DNA of 21,906 bases from DASVBJ01 sp036375895 (GTDB taxonomy: Bacteria > Actinomycetota > Actinomycetes > JACCUZ01). The position numbers and the translations under genes are program-made. Shown here one piece after another: positions 1 to 6,497 of the stretch. The notes beneath the pieces are model-generated. The model made no database searches, was not told the origin of the DNA, and saw nothing but the letters and a program-made list of their open reading frames with translations. Location: assembly GCA_036375895.1 (NCBI GenBank), contig DASVBJ010000224.1:1-21906 (forward strand), written 5' to 3'. The first letter of the stretch is position 1. Each line of letters begins with the position of its first letter.

Positions 1-156
1 GCCAACCCGAGTGACGCAGCTGTCCGCCGGCTGTCGACTGTGCACCCCGCTCTCGGCGCGTCACCCGGGTGTGAGGGTCTGCGTCCTCGAGCACCGGCAC
101 CGCCGGGGCACGCGGAAGCGAACCACCCTCTGCGCCTCGCCGCGCGGGACCGCCAT

Positions 157-187
157 GACGTCGCTGCCACCGGATGGCAGAGGCGTC
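157..187 (-). terminator. Hairpin just past the DUF3592 gene
   Basis: A perfect 6-bp stem (CTGCCA 164-169, TGGCAG 175-180) with a 5-nt loop is extended, after a 3x3 internal loop, by GACG/CGTC at 157-160 and 184-187. It lies 13 nt beyond the stop codon of the minus-strand gene ending at 200. There is no T-tract, so terminator function is inferred from position only. The remaining bases 1-199 show no gene I can support. Confidence 0.35.
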
Positions 188-199
188 GGCACACGGCGC

Positions 200-679
200 C
201 TACCCGCGCTTGCGGAACGCCCATCTCGGGTTGAAGGCGCCGTAGGCGGAGAGGACGCCGAGGCCGCCGAACAGAACGCCCGCCAGAACCTGACCGTGGC
301 TTCCCTTGAACCGCGCTCTTGTCGGGTGGTCCTGGTCGTACTGCACCGCAACTTCGTCCCCGACGTTGTAGCCGTCATCTTCCACGTCGGCGCGAACGAC
401 GCCGGCTGGCGTCGGAAACTCGACGGTGATGGTGTCGGGGCTCCGCCGGAACGGCTGGACACCGACGACTGTGCCCACTGCTTCGGCCGAGTTCTGACTG
501 ATCGAGATCTCGGCGCCGAGCGTCATCACCCCGTACCCGAGAAGGGCCACCGAGAAAGCCACGGCCAGCAGTCGCTGCCAGAGCATGTTCCGGCGGACCC
601 AGGCCAATCGAGCCGCCCAGCCGACAGGTTGCGGGCGCCGACGGTGAGGGGGCCCCTTGCGCCGCTTCCGCTTCGACAT
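200..679 (-). CDS. DUF3592-like two-TM membrane protein
   Basis: A 159-residue protein with a very basic N-terminal tail (residues 1-31, rich in Lys/Arg), a membrane helix at about 37-56, a beta-rich soluble part (about 60-125) and a second helix at about 129-149, then a short basic C-terminus. Two helices around a small domain that contains a GTVVGV strand and a GDEVAVQYDQDHP segment are the pattern of DUF3592 proteins, whose function is unknown. The basic ends suggest both termini are cytoplasmic. The ATG at 679 is chosen because it begins the basic tail; a TAGCCT box 9 nt upstream (689-694, minus) could be the -10 of a nearly leaderless promoter. It is transcribed alone. Family assignment rests on architecture and motif resemblance, not on a search. 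Confidence 0.7.
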   Translation of the reverse strand: MSKRKRRKGPPHRRRPQPVGWAARLAWVRRNMLWQRLLAVAFSVALLGYGVMTLGAEISISQNSAEAVGTVVGVQPFRRSPDTITVEFPTPAGVVRADVEDDGYNVGDEVAVQYDQDHPTRARFKGSHGQVLAGVLFGGLGVLSAYGAFNPRWAFRKRG

Positions 680-1016
680 AGCCCGCCGAGGCTAATGCCA
701 GCCGCGCTTCGGGCGGCAGATGGCCATACCCCGCGCCCCTCGCCGCCATGAGCGCTCGGGGAGGTCTGAACTGAACGAGGAGCATCGCGGCGTGCGCCAC
801 GGTCAGTCGGCCTTCGGGTCCGTCGACGAGCGGATCCGGCATTCCCGAGCGATCTTCGGAATGCGCTCTCATGCCGAGATCCGGATGACCCTGCGGTGGC
901 TGCGCCCGGGTGGATTCGAGGACCCGGCATAGGGCCTCGTCCTCAGCGGGTGAAGCGAGCGCACTCGTCCGGGGTTGATGCTCGTTAGGTGAGCCGGGTG
1001 ACTTGAGGAGGAAGCG
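680..1016. other. Intergenic region with no supported gene
   Basis: This 337-bp stretch separates two divergent genes and should carry both promoters. Short open frames exist on both strands (for example 720-932 plus, and a minus frame running through the whole stretch), but none has a recognisable protein, a good ribosome binding site or a known motif. The minus frame around 740-930 has moderately biased third positions, so a decayed gene is possible but I cannot name it. Confidence 0.5.
1006..1011 (+). promoter_or_regulatory. Strong Shine-Dalgarno for the DUF1254 gene
   Basis: AGGAGG sits 5 nt before the ATG at 1017 and fixes that start. It is one of the strongest ribosome binding sites in the window. 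Confidence 0.8.
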
Positions 1017-2450
1017 ATGACGACTCATGCGACCCCTACGCCGATTCCGCCTGGGATCGAGATTCCAGACGAGGTGCAGACCCGGTTGGGCACGTTGCGG
1101 TTCTTCGACGGGTTCCCCGACGACGCGACGACCCGGACGCTCTTCGACAACCTGGACTTTCAGCGGGCGGTGCAGGCGTATCTGCTGGCCCTGCCGGCGT
1201 TGGGTGTGGCAGCGGCGAGTAAGGCCTTGCTGGCGTGGGGTCCGGCCAACTCGACGATGGTGATCTGGGAGGACCTGATCTACCCGCGAACCGTCGTCCT
1301 TACCGGCAACAACAACACCTCGGTATGCACCATGCTGATGGACCTTCACGAGGGTCCGCTTGTTCTGGAAAGCCCAGCGGGCGTGCTGGGCATGATCAAT
1401 GATTTCTGGCAGCGATGGGTCGTCGACGTCGGCCTCACCGGGCCGGACAAGGGTCAGGGCGGCAAGTACCTGTTCCTGCCGCCCGGTGACGACCGAGAGG
1501 TCCCCGATGGTTACTTCGTGGTGCGGCCTCGCACCCACGTCCTGTGGTGCATGTGGCGAGGCTTCGTTGACGAGCACGGCGATCCTCACCCCGGGGTCGA
1601 GGCCATCAAGGCCAAGACCCGGGTCTATCCGCTGGCAGCGGCCGACGACCCGCCGCCGCTCCGGTTCGTGAGTGTCTCTCCCGAACCGATGGTCTTTGTC
1701 CCACCCGCCGACTACCGGGCGTGGGAGCTGCTCGACGAGACCGTGCAGTCCGAGCCGCCCGAGTCGTCCGATCCGCTCACACTGGGGATGTTCGCCTCGG
1801 TCGGCATCCAGCACGGCAGGCCGTTCAACCCCGACGACCGGATGCGGGCCATCCTCACCGAGGCCGCTGCCGTGGGCGACGCCACCGCCCGCGCCCTCGC
1901 TTACCGGTTCCGCCAGCCAGAGGCCTACTACTACCCGGACAGTACCTGGCGCACCTCGTTCCTTGGCGGCCACCGGTTCCAGCAGGACGGCGTCGCCCTG
2001 CTGGACTCCGCCGCCCAGTACTACTTCACGGGGGCACCCATCAGTCCGGCCCTTGAGGTCGAGATGGTCGGCGCCGGATCCCAGTACGCCTATGCCTTCG
2101 TCGACGCCGCTGGCGCGCCCTTCGACGGCGGCAGGGCCTACCGGCTGCACGTGCCGGCGAATGTTCCGGTCAAGAACTTCTGGTCGGTCATCGCCTACGA
2201 CACCCAGACCCGCTCGATGCTGCAGTCCGGACAGGACTGGCCGTCGGTTTCGAGCCAAGACAAGGATCTCGCCACGAAGGACGACGGGTCCATCGACGTC
2301 CACTTCGGTCCCGAACAGCCCAACGACAGCGGTAACTGGATCCAGACGCTGCCCGGCAAGGCCTGGTTCGTGATATTCCGGCTCTACGGCCCGCTGGAGC
2401 CTTGGTTCGACAAGACGTGGAGACTGCCCGATATCGAACCCCTCGCATAG
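1017..2450 (+). CDS. DUF1254/DUF1214 domain protein
   Basis: A 477-residue protein with the two-domain layout of the DUF1254-DUF1214 family. The N-terminal part (about 40-190) contains the AYLLALPALG segment and the NNNTSVCTMLMDLHEGPLVLESP stretch typical of DUF1254. The C-terminal part (about 330-460) holds the YRLHVPANVPVKNFWSVIAYD and GNWIQTLPGKAWFVIFRLYGP motifs of DUF1214. These proteins often occur next to hydrolases and detoxification genes, but no biochemical role is established. I see no signal peptide or membrane helix, so it is probably cytoplasmic, although many relatives are exported. The start is set by AGGAGG at 1006-1011. It stands alone, directly upstream of gene debris (2464-3009), which suggests a recombination-prone neighbourhood. 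Confidence 0.88.
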   Translation: MTTHATPTPIPPGIEIPDEVQTRLGTLRFFDGFPDDATTRTLFDNLDFQRAVQAYLLALPALGVAAASKALLAWGPANSTMVIWEDLIYPRTVVLTGNNNTSVCTMLMDLHEGPLVLESPAGVLGMINDFWQRWVVDVGLTGPDKGQGGKYLFLPPGDDREVPDGYFVVRPRTHVLWCMWRGFVDEHGDPHPGVEAIKAKTRVYPLAAADDPPPLRFVSVSPEPMVFVPPADYRAWELLDETVQSEPPESSDPLTLGMFASVGIQHGRPFNPDDRMRAILTEAAAVGDATARALAYRFRQPEAYYYPDSTWRTSFLGGHRFQQDGVALLDSAAQYYFTGAPISPALEVEMVGAGSQYAYAFVDAAGAPFDGGRAYRLHVPANVPVKNFWSVIAYDTQTRSMLQSGQDWPSVSSQDKDLATKDDGSIDVHFGPEQPNDSGNWIQTLPGKAWFVIFRLYGPLEPWFDKTWRLPDIEPLA

Positions 2451-2463
2451 CAGGTGCCTGCTG

Positions 2464-2652
2464 GGACCAGGCCGAGGTCTGATCGAATACTCGGGCGCAT
2501 GCTCGAGGTCCCGACGGGCCGCAGTCACCGCCGGTGCGCCACTCGGCCCACGGCACGGCTCGGTCGGCGTATTGCTGCCCGACACCGAGGCGCGCATCGT
2601 CGACCCGACCAGCCGGCAGGACCCGAGCACCGGCGAGCCCGGCGAGTTGTGG
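2464..2652 (+). pseudogene. Fragment of an AMP-forming acyl-CoA ligase
   Basis: Read in the frame of position 2572, this stretch gives GPRHGSVGVLLPDTEARIVD followed by a few residues and GEPGELW (ending at 2652). This is the segment after the TE motif in 4-coumarate/fatty-acyl-CoA ligases, where a PGSVG...LPDTEARIVD...GEPGELWVRGPQVM series is expected. Upstream, the same frame reads GLIEYSGACS (about 2476-2505), which may be a decayed form of the GYGLTE region. Only about 60 of some 500 residues remain: no AMP-binding P-loop, no N-terminal domain, no C-terminal hinge or lysine. After GELW the frame runs directly into an unrelated protein fragment. It is a relic, not an enzyme. The 3' part of the match (2545-2652) is convincing; the upstream extension is tentative. 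Confidence 0.72.
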
Positions 2653-3009
2653 GATCCGCTTGTACGGCGCCACTCGCTCGGCGACCCAGACGAGCGCAAC
2701 CGGGCGCGCGCATCGGAGGTGCGGTACGTGGGCGCTGTACCGGCCAGCAGGGCAGGCGCCAGCGGGATACCCCTGGCGCTCGCCACCGCGGCGCTGTTTT
2801 TCACCCTCTTGTTGGGCCTCTTGGTGCTGGACGAGGTGCCCGTCATGTTGTTGGCCGCCTACGGCCTGCTCAGCGGAGTTGCGTTCTTGATGTACGGCGC
2901 TGACAAGTCCGCAGCGGTGCAGGGCAGATGGCGCACGTCGGAGTCCACCCTCCACACGATCGCCCTGGTCGGTGGCTGGCCGGACACCGGTCCTAACGGA
3001 ATCGTCTAG
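2653..3009 (+). pseudogene. Truncated cold-shock/DUF1294 membrane protein
   Basis: In frame with the preceding ligase fragment, this part encodes RNRARASEVRYVG, like the last strand of a cold-shock domain. Two hydrophobic segments follow (about 2746-2820 and 2836-2890), then YGADKSAAVQGRWRTSESTLHTIALVGGWP. That last block is the hallmark of DUF1294 proteins (DKxxAxxxxWRxxESxLHxxALxGGWPG), which in actinobacteria are often fused behind a cold-shock domain. The 5' cold-shock part is missing, replaced by the ligase fragment, and the protein stops 7 residues after GGWP, whereas family members continue through a KxR-containing tail and a final helix. Both ends are therefore lost. The only in-frame start is a TTG at 2572 inside the ligase fragment, without a good ribosome binding site, so translation is doubtful. 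Confidence 0.78.
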
Positions 3010-3068
3010 TGGCCGCAAGCGGCCGTTCGGGCAGGCGAGTTCGGTCGCCACCAGGACAAACTGTCAGC

Positions 3069-3542
3069 ATGGTCGAGGCGGTAACCGGGAGTTCGGGTGG
3101 CGACGATGTCGCCGCCGCCGCGCAACTGCTGCACGACTTCAACGCGGAGTACGACGAGCCGGCGCCTCCGCCCCACGAGCTGGCGGCCCGACTGGCCGAA
3201 CTGATCGGGGCCGACCACGTCACGGTCCTGCTCGCCCGCGAGCGTGAGGCCGGCGCGGCTGTCGGGGTCGCAGTGCTGCGGGTTCAGCCGTCGGTGTGGA
3301 GCCCGGCGCAGGAGGCCTACCTGGCCGAGCTGTACGTCGTGCCGAGCCAGCGGGGCCAGGGGTACGGCCGGGAGCTAATCACCGAGGCCATGCGGGTCGC
3401 GCGCGAGCGAGGTGCCGACTACGCGCTCGTGGTCACGAGCGAGGACGACCGGCTCGCCCAACGCCTCTACGAAGCGGCCGGGTTCCGCCGGACCGAAGGC
3501 GAAGGCGGTCCGGTCATGCTTGCGTACGAGCGCGAGCTGTAG
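3069..3542 (+). CDS. GNAT family N-acetyltransferase
   Basis: A 157-residue GNAT acetyltransferase that would transfer an acetyl group from acetyl-CoA to an unknown amine. The pyrophosphate-binding loop is SQRGQGYGREL (Q94-R95-G96-Q97-G98-Y99-G100), preceded by the AELYVVPS strand that forms the substrate and CoA cleft. Downstream are the usual YALVVTSEDDRLAQRLYEAAGFRR helix and the aromatic pair of motif B. The ATG at 3069 is chosen. A GTG at 3009 overlaps the stop of the preceding relic and would add 20 low-complexity basic residues, so I reject it. The ribosome binding site is weak (AGGAC about 12 nt upstream). Its neighbours do not indicate a substrate; the gene converges on the ABC importer operon. 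Confidence 0.87.
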   Translation: MVEAVTGSSGGDDVAAAAQLLHDFNAEYDEPAPPPHELAARLAELIGADHVTVLLAREREAGAAVGVAVLRVQPSVWSPAQEAYLAELYVVPSQRGQGYGRELITEAMRVARERGADYALVVTSEDDRLAQRLYEAAGFRRTEGEGGPVMLAYEREL

Positions 3543-3564
3543 TCCTTCAATGGGACACACCCAG

Positions 3565-3596
3565 TCAGAGCACCTTGGCGTCTCAGAGCACCTTGG
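3565..3596. repeat. 14-bp direct repeat across the ABC ATPase stop codon
   Basis: TCAGAGCACCTTGG occurs perfectly at 3565-3578 and 3583-3596 (18-bp period). The second copy contains the last codons and the TGA of the ATPase gene on the minus strand; the first copy repeats the Lys-Val-Leu-stop coding beyond the real stop. It looks like an 18-bp tandem duplication at the gene's 3' end. Confidence 0.85.
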
Positions 3597-4350
3597 ACAG
3601 GAAGGCCTGGGTGCGCTGGTGCTGCGGCTTGGCGATGACCTCGCGTGGGATGCCGGCCTCGACCACGACGCCGTCGTCCATGAAGACGAGGGAGTCGCCG
3701 ACCTCCCGGGCGAAGCCCATCTCGTGGGTGACCACGATCATCGTCATGCCCTCGAGGGCGAGCTGGCGCATGACGTCCAGGACCTCGCCGACCAGCTCGG
3801 GGTCCAGTGCCGAGGTGGGCTCGTCGAACAGCATGAGCTTTGGCTGCATGGCCAGTGCCCGGGCGATCGCCACCCGCTGCTGCTGGCCGCCCGACAGCTG
3901 GGACGGGTAGGCACCGCATCGGTCGCCGAGGCCCACCCGGCCGAGCAGCTCACGGGCCCGCTCGCGGGCAGAGGCCTTGTTCTCGCCCCGGACCCGGTGA
4001 GGGGCCTCCATGACGTTCTCCTGCGCGGTCATGTGCGGGAAGAGGTTGAAGCGCTGGAAGACCATCCCGATGTCGCGCCGCTGGGCGGCGACCTCGGAGT
4101 CCTTGAGCTCGTGCAGCACGCCGCCCTTCTCGCGGTACCCGACGAGCTGGCCGTCGACCCAGAGGCGCCCGGCGTTGATGTCCTCCAGGTGGTTGATGCA
4201 GCGCAGGAACGTCGACTTGCCCGAGCCGGACGGGCCGATGATGCACATCACCTCCCGCTCGGCCACCTCCAGGTCGATGCCCTTGAGCACCTCGGTGTGG
4301 CCGAACGACTTGTAGACCTGCTCGGCCTTCACCATCGGGTGGCCGGTCAC
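3583..4350 (-). CDS. Polar amino-acid ABC importer, ATPase
   Basis: A 255-residue nucleotide-binding subunit of a PAAT (GlnQ/HisP-like) importer; it hydrolyses ATP on the inner face of the membrane to drive uptake. All motifs are intact: Walker A GPSGSGKST (39-47), Q-loop Q99 in VFQRFNLFPH, signature LSGGQ (152-156), Walker B LMLFDEP (172-178), D-loop SALDPE and the H-loop histidine H209 in VVTHEMGFA. The VFQRFNLFPHMTAQENV and THEMGFAREVGD stretches are specific to amino-acid importers. I use the GTG at 4350, which overlaps the permease TGA as GTGA (4 nt) and implies translational coupling; the ATG at 4335 is an alternative 5 codons in. It is the last gene of the three-gene operon. The substrate, possibly glutamate/glutamine or another polar amino acid, cannot be fixed from sequence. 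Confidence 0.93.
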   Translation of the reverse strand: MTGHPMVKAEQVYKSFGHTEVLKGIDLEVAEREVMCIIGPSGSGKSTFLRCINHLEDINAGRLWVDGQLVGYREKGGVLHELKDSEVAAQRRDIGMVFQRFNLFPHMTAQENVMEAPHRVRGENKASARERARELLGRVGLGDRCGAYPSQLSGGQQQRVAIARALAMQPKLMLFDEPTSALDPELVGEVLDVMRQLALEGMTMIVVTHEMGFAREVGDSLVFMDDGVVVEAGIPREVIAKPQHQRTQAFLSKVL

Positions 4351-5300
4351 TGGGCGCCGCCCATGCCGCCGGAGGGGACCCGGACGCGCTTCTCCCGGCC
4401 CTGGACGCCGCGCGAGAAGTGCCGCTCGATGAAGTACTGCGCCACCATGAGGACGCTGGTCATCGCGAGGTACCAGATGCAGGCCGCGACCAGCATCGGG
4501 AACACCTGGAAGGTGCGGTTGCCGATGGCCTGCAGCTGGAAGAACAGCTCGTTGGTCACCGGGACGAACGCCACGAGCGCGGTGTCCTTGAGCATGGCGA
4601 TGGTCTCGTTGCCGGTCGGCGGGACGATCACGCGCATGGCCTGCGGGAGCACGATCCGGCGCAGGGTGAGCAGCCGGCTCATGCCAAGTGCCTGCGCCGC
4701 CTCGGTCTGGCCAGGGTCGATGGACACGATGCCGGCGCGCACGATCTCGGCCATGTAGGCCGCCTCGGAGAGGGCGAGCGCCAGCAGTCCGGCCATGAAG
4801 CCGGCGCCGATCGTGCGCGCGTCGACGCCGAAGAGCCGACCGTCGATGCCCCCCAAGCCGAGCAGGTCGAGCAGCTGGCGGTCGAACGGCAACCCGACGA
4901 AGAACTTCGCGTAGAGGATGCCGAGGTTGCCGAACAGGATCGCCAGCACGATGCGGGGCACGGCCCGGAAGAACCACGTGTAGCCCCACGCGGCGTACGT
5001 GACGATCGGGCTCGGCGACAGCCGCATGACCGCGAGGACGACGCCGAACGCGACGCCGATCACCATCGCGAGCACGGTGAGCAGCAGGCTGGTCCGCACG
5101 CCCTCGAGTACCGGCGGCTTGAACATGTTGTCGAACATGAACTGCCACTGGAACGCGTTGTTGGTCAGCAGCATGTTGACGAACATCGCCGTCAGCACGC
5201 CGACGACCACCGTCGCGACCCAGCGGGCGGGGTGGCGGACCGGCACCGCCTTGATGGCCTCGGGCCGTGCGGGCGGTGCCGGCTTCGTGGTCGCGGTCAT
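4347..5300 (-). CDS. Polar amino-acid ABC importer, permease
   Basis: A 317-residue membrane subunit of the HisM/GlnP type. A proline-rich cytoplasmic N-terminus (1-25) precedes a first helix at about 27-45. A short stretch leads to the family core, which begins at VLEGVRTSLLLTVLAMVIGVAFGVVLA (64-90). The EAA loop that docks on the ATPase is at about 200-219 (EAAQALGMSRLLTLRRIVLP), followed by the conserved VIVPPTGNETIAMLKDTALV. The extra N-terminal helix and the 130-165 insertion (containing LLDLLGLGGIDGRLFGVDART) make it longer than the usual 220-residue permease; such long forms are known in actinobacteria. It is the only permease gene, so the transporter probably uses a homodimer. It starts 4 nt after the stop of the binding-protein gene and overlaps the ATPase gene. 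Confidence 0.92.
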   Translation of the reverse strand: MTATTKPAPPARPEAIKAVPVRHPARWVATVVVGVLTAMFVNMLLTNNAFQWQFMFDNMFKPPVLEGVRTSLLLTVLAMVIGVAFGVVLAVMRLSPSPIVTYAAWGYTWFFRAVPRIVLAILFGNLGILYAKFFVGLPFDRQLLDLLGLGGIDGRLFGVDARTIGAGFMAGLLALALSEAAYMAEIVRAGIVSIDPGQTEAAQALGMSRLLTLRRIVLPQAMRVIVPPTGNETIAMLKDTALVAFVPVTNELFFQLQAIGNRTFQVFPMLVAACIWYLAMTSVLMVAQYFIERHFSRGVQGREKRVRVPSGGMGGAQ

Positions 5301-5304
5301 TGGC

Positions 5305-6222
5305 TCAGCCGCTGACCGATGGGTTGACCTGCGCCGTCGTGACGGCGCCCTGCTCGACGCCCCACTTCTCGAGGATCGTCTTGTAGGAGCCGTCCTGGAT
5401 CAGGGCGTTCACCGCACCGGCGACGGCCTGGGGGAACTGGCCCTGCCCCTTCTGGAAGGCGTAGCCGTACGGCGCCGCGTCGTAGATGTCCCCGGCCAGC
5501 TCCAGCTTGCCGCTCGTCTGCTTCACCGCGTAGGCGGCCACAGGCGAGTCGGCGAGCATCGCGTCGTCCTTGCCGGAGACGACCGACGAGGTGGCCTGGT
5601 CCTGGCCCTGGTACTGGTCGATGGTGATCTTCGGCTTGCCGGCGCTCTCGCACTTCTTTGACCGCGCGGTGATGTCGTCGACCTGAACGGTGCCCTTCTG
5701 CACCGCCACCCGCTTGCCGCAGGCGTTGTCGGGCAGGACGCCCGACGGGTTGCCCTTCTTGGTGGCCCACTGGGTGCCGGCCGAGAAGTAGCCGACCATG
5801 TCCACGACCTTCAGGCGGTCCGGGTTGATCGTGAAGGAGGACACCCCGATCTCGTACTTACCGGACTGCATGCTCGGGATGAGGTTGGGGAACGGCGCTG
5901 AGACGTACTTCGTCTTGAGCCCGAGCTTCGCCGCGACCGCATTGAACAGGTCGATGTCGAAGCCCACCACTGTCTTGCCGTCGGCGGCCAGGAACTCGTT
6001 GGGCGCGTACGTCGAGTCGGTGCCGACCGTGATGGTGCCGTCCGACGAGATCGCGGCGGGCACCATCGCGGCCAGTGCGGTGTCCTTCGAGGTCGTCGGC
6101 GACGCGCCGGCCTTCGTCTCGGCGGTGTCGTCGCCCCCGCAGGCGGCGAGCACGAGGGCTGCGAGGGCTGCGACGGCCGCAGCTCGCGCGGCCGTCCCGA
6201 AGGTGCTGATGCGAGCGCTCAT
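5305..6222 (-). CDS. Polar amino-acid ABC importer, binding lipoprotein
   Basis: A 305-residue family-3 solute-binding protein (SBP_bac_3), the extracellular receptor of the importer. The lipoprotein signal is clear: basic N-terminus, hydrophobic stretch at 14-26, and lipobox LAAC with the modified Cys at 28, followed by a Gly/Asp/Thr-rich tether. The mature part begins its first lobe at GTITVGTDSTYAPNEFLAADGKTVVGFDIDLFNAVAAKLGLK, the classic family signature, with the acidic FDIDL. The C-terminal lobe includes YGYAFQKGQGQFPQAVAGAVNALIQDGSYKTILEKWGV. The ATG at 6222 is preceded by AGAAGG about 8 nt upstream; longer frames would destroy the signal peptide. It heads the operon with the permease and ATPase, which lies divergent from the malic enzyme gene. 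The ligand is not predictable with confidence. Confidence 0.93.
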   Translation of the reverse strand: MSARISTFGTAARAAAVAALAALVLAACGGDDTAETKAGASPTTSKDTALAAMVPAAISSDGTITVGTDSTYAPNEFLAADGKTVVGFDIDLFNAVAAKLGLKTKYVSAPFPNLIPSMQSGKYEIGVSSFTINPDRLKVVDMVGYFSAGTQWATKKGNPSGVLPDNACGKRVAVQKGTVQVDDITARSKKCESAGKPKITIDQYQGQDQATSSVVSGKDDAMLADSPVAAYAVKQTSGKLELAGDIYDAAPYGYAFQKGQGQFPQAVAGAVNALIQDGSYKTILEKWGVEQGAVTTAQVNPSVSG

Positions 6223-6319
6223 CGGGAGCCTTCTTTCGTGCGGCATGGACGCCGGGCGGCGAGCGGCAGGTCCTGCCGGGACGTCCGGCGTGCTGGGTTT
6301 CCCCCTGCCTCCCCAGCAT

Positions 6320-6370
6320 GCTCCGAGCGGATCGCTCGTGGGGCACGCTCCGGTGGGATCGCTCGGGGCG
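6320..6370 (+). repeat. Two imperfect 24-nt direct repeats
   Basis: The block GCTCCG-N3-GGATCGCTCG-NGG occurs at 6320-6343 and again at 6347-6370 (27-bp period), in the non-coding space between the ABC importer operon and the malic enzyme gene. The shared core GGATCGCTCG is exact. It might be a paired binding site or a small duplication; nothing further can be said. Confidence 0.5.
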
Positions 6371-6404
6371 GTTCCGCGGCGGCGAACCGGGTGTGCGAGA
6401 ATCA

Positions 6405-6418
6405 TTACTCACGGGTAA
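6405..6418. promoter_or_regulatory. Candidate operator TTACTCACGGGTAA
   Basis: An imperfect 14-bp palindrome (TTACtC-AC-GgGTAA, one mismatched pair) lies in the divergent intergenic region, 93 nt upstream of the malic enzyme start and 183 nt upstream of the binding-protein start. On the minus strand it overlaps a TAATGAT box (6401-6407) that could be a -10 element for the ABC operon. The shape fits a TetR- or GntR-type dimer site; the regulator is not identified. Confidence 0.45.
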
Positions 6419-6497
6419 CCCCCGCATCGCGAGCCGCGCGGCGCAGCGCACCAGCAGCGCCGGTGCCCGGCTCAAGGTCGAGTGGGAAGGGAAACCG

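Noticed and set aside
375..2846. Open reading frame of 823 codons on the minus strand
   Set aside because: It lies antisense to the DUF1254 gene and reads as Arg/Gly/Val-rich shadow protein without domains; long antisense frames are expected in high-GC coding DNA.
1..3010. Mobile element as the cause of the gene debris
   Set aside because: I found no transposase, inverted terminal repeats or target-site duplications around the relics.
3011..3024. GGCCGC-AA-GCGGCC hairpin after the DUF1294 relic
   Set aside because: A 2-nt loop is too tight for a stable terminator and no T-tract follows; short GC palindromes are common in such DNA.
3009..3068. Extended N-terminus of the GNAT protein from GTG 3009
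   Set aside because: The extra 20 residues are basic low-complexity and the codon overlaps the stop of the upstream relic; ATG 3069 starts the domain normally.
3412..5315. Long plus-strand frames over the ABC importer genes
   Set aside because: All three ABC subunits are intact on the minus strand; the plus frames are low-complexity mirror sequence.
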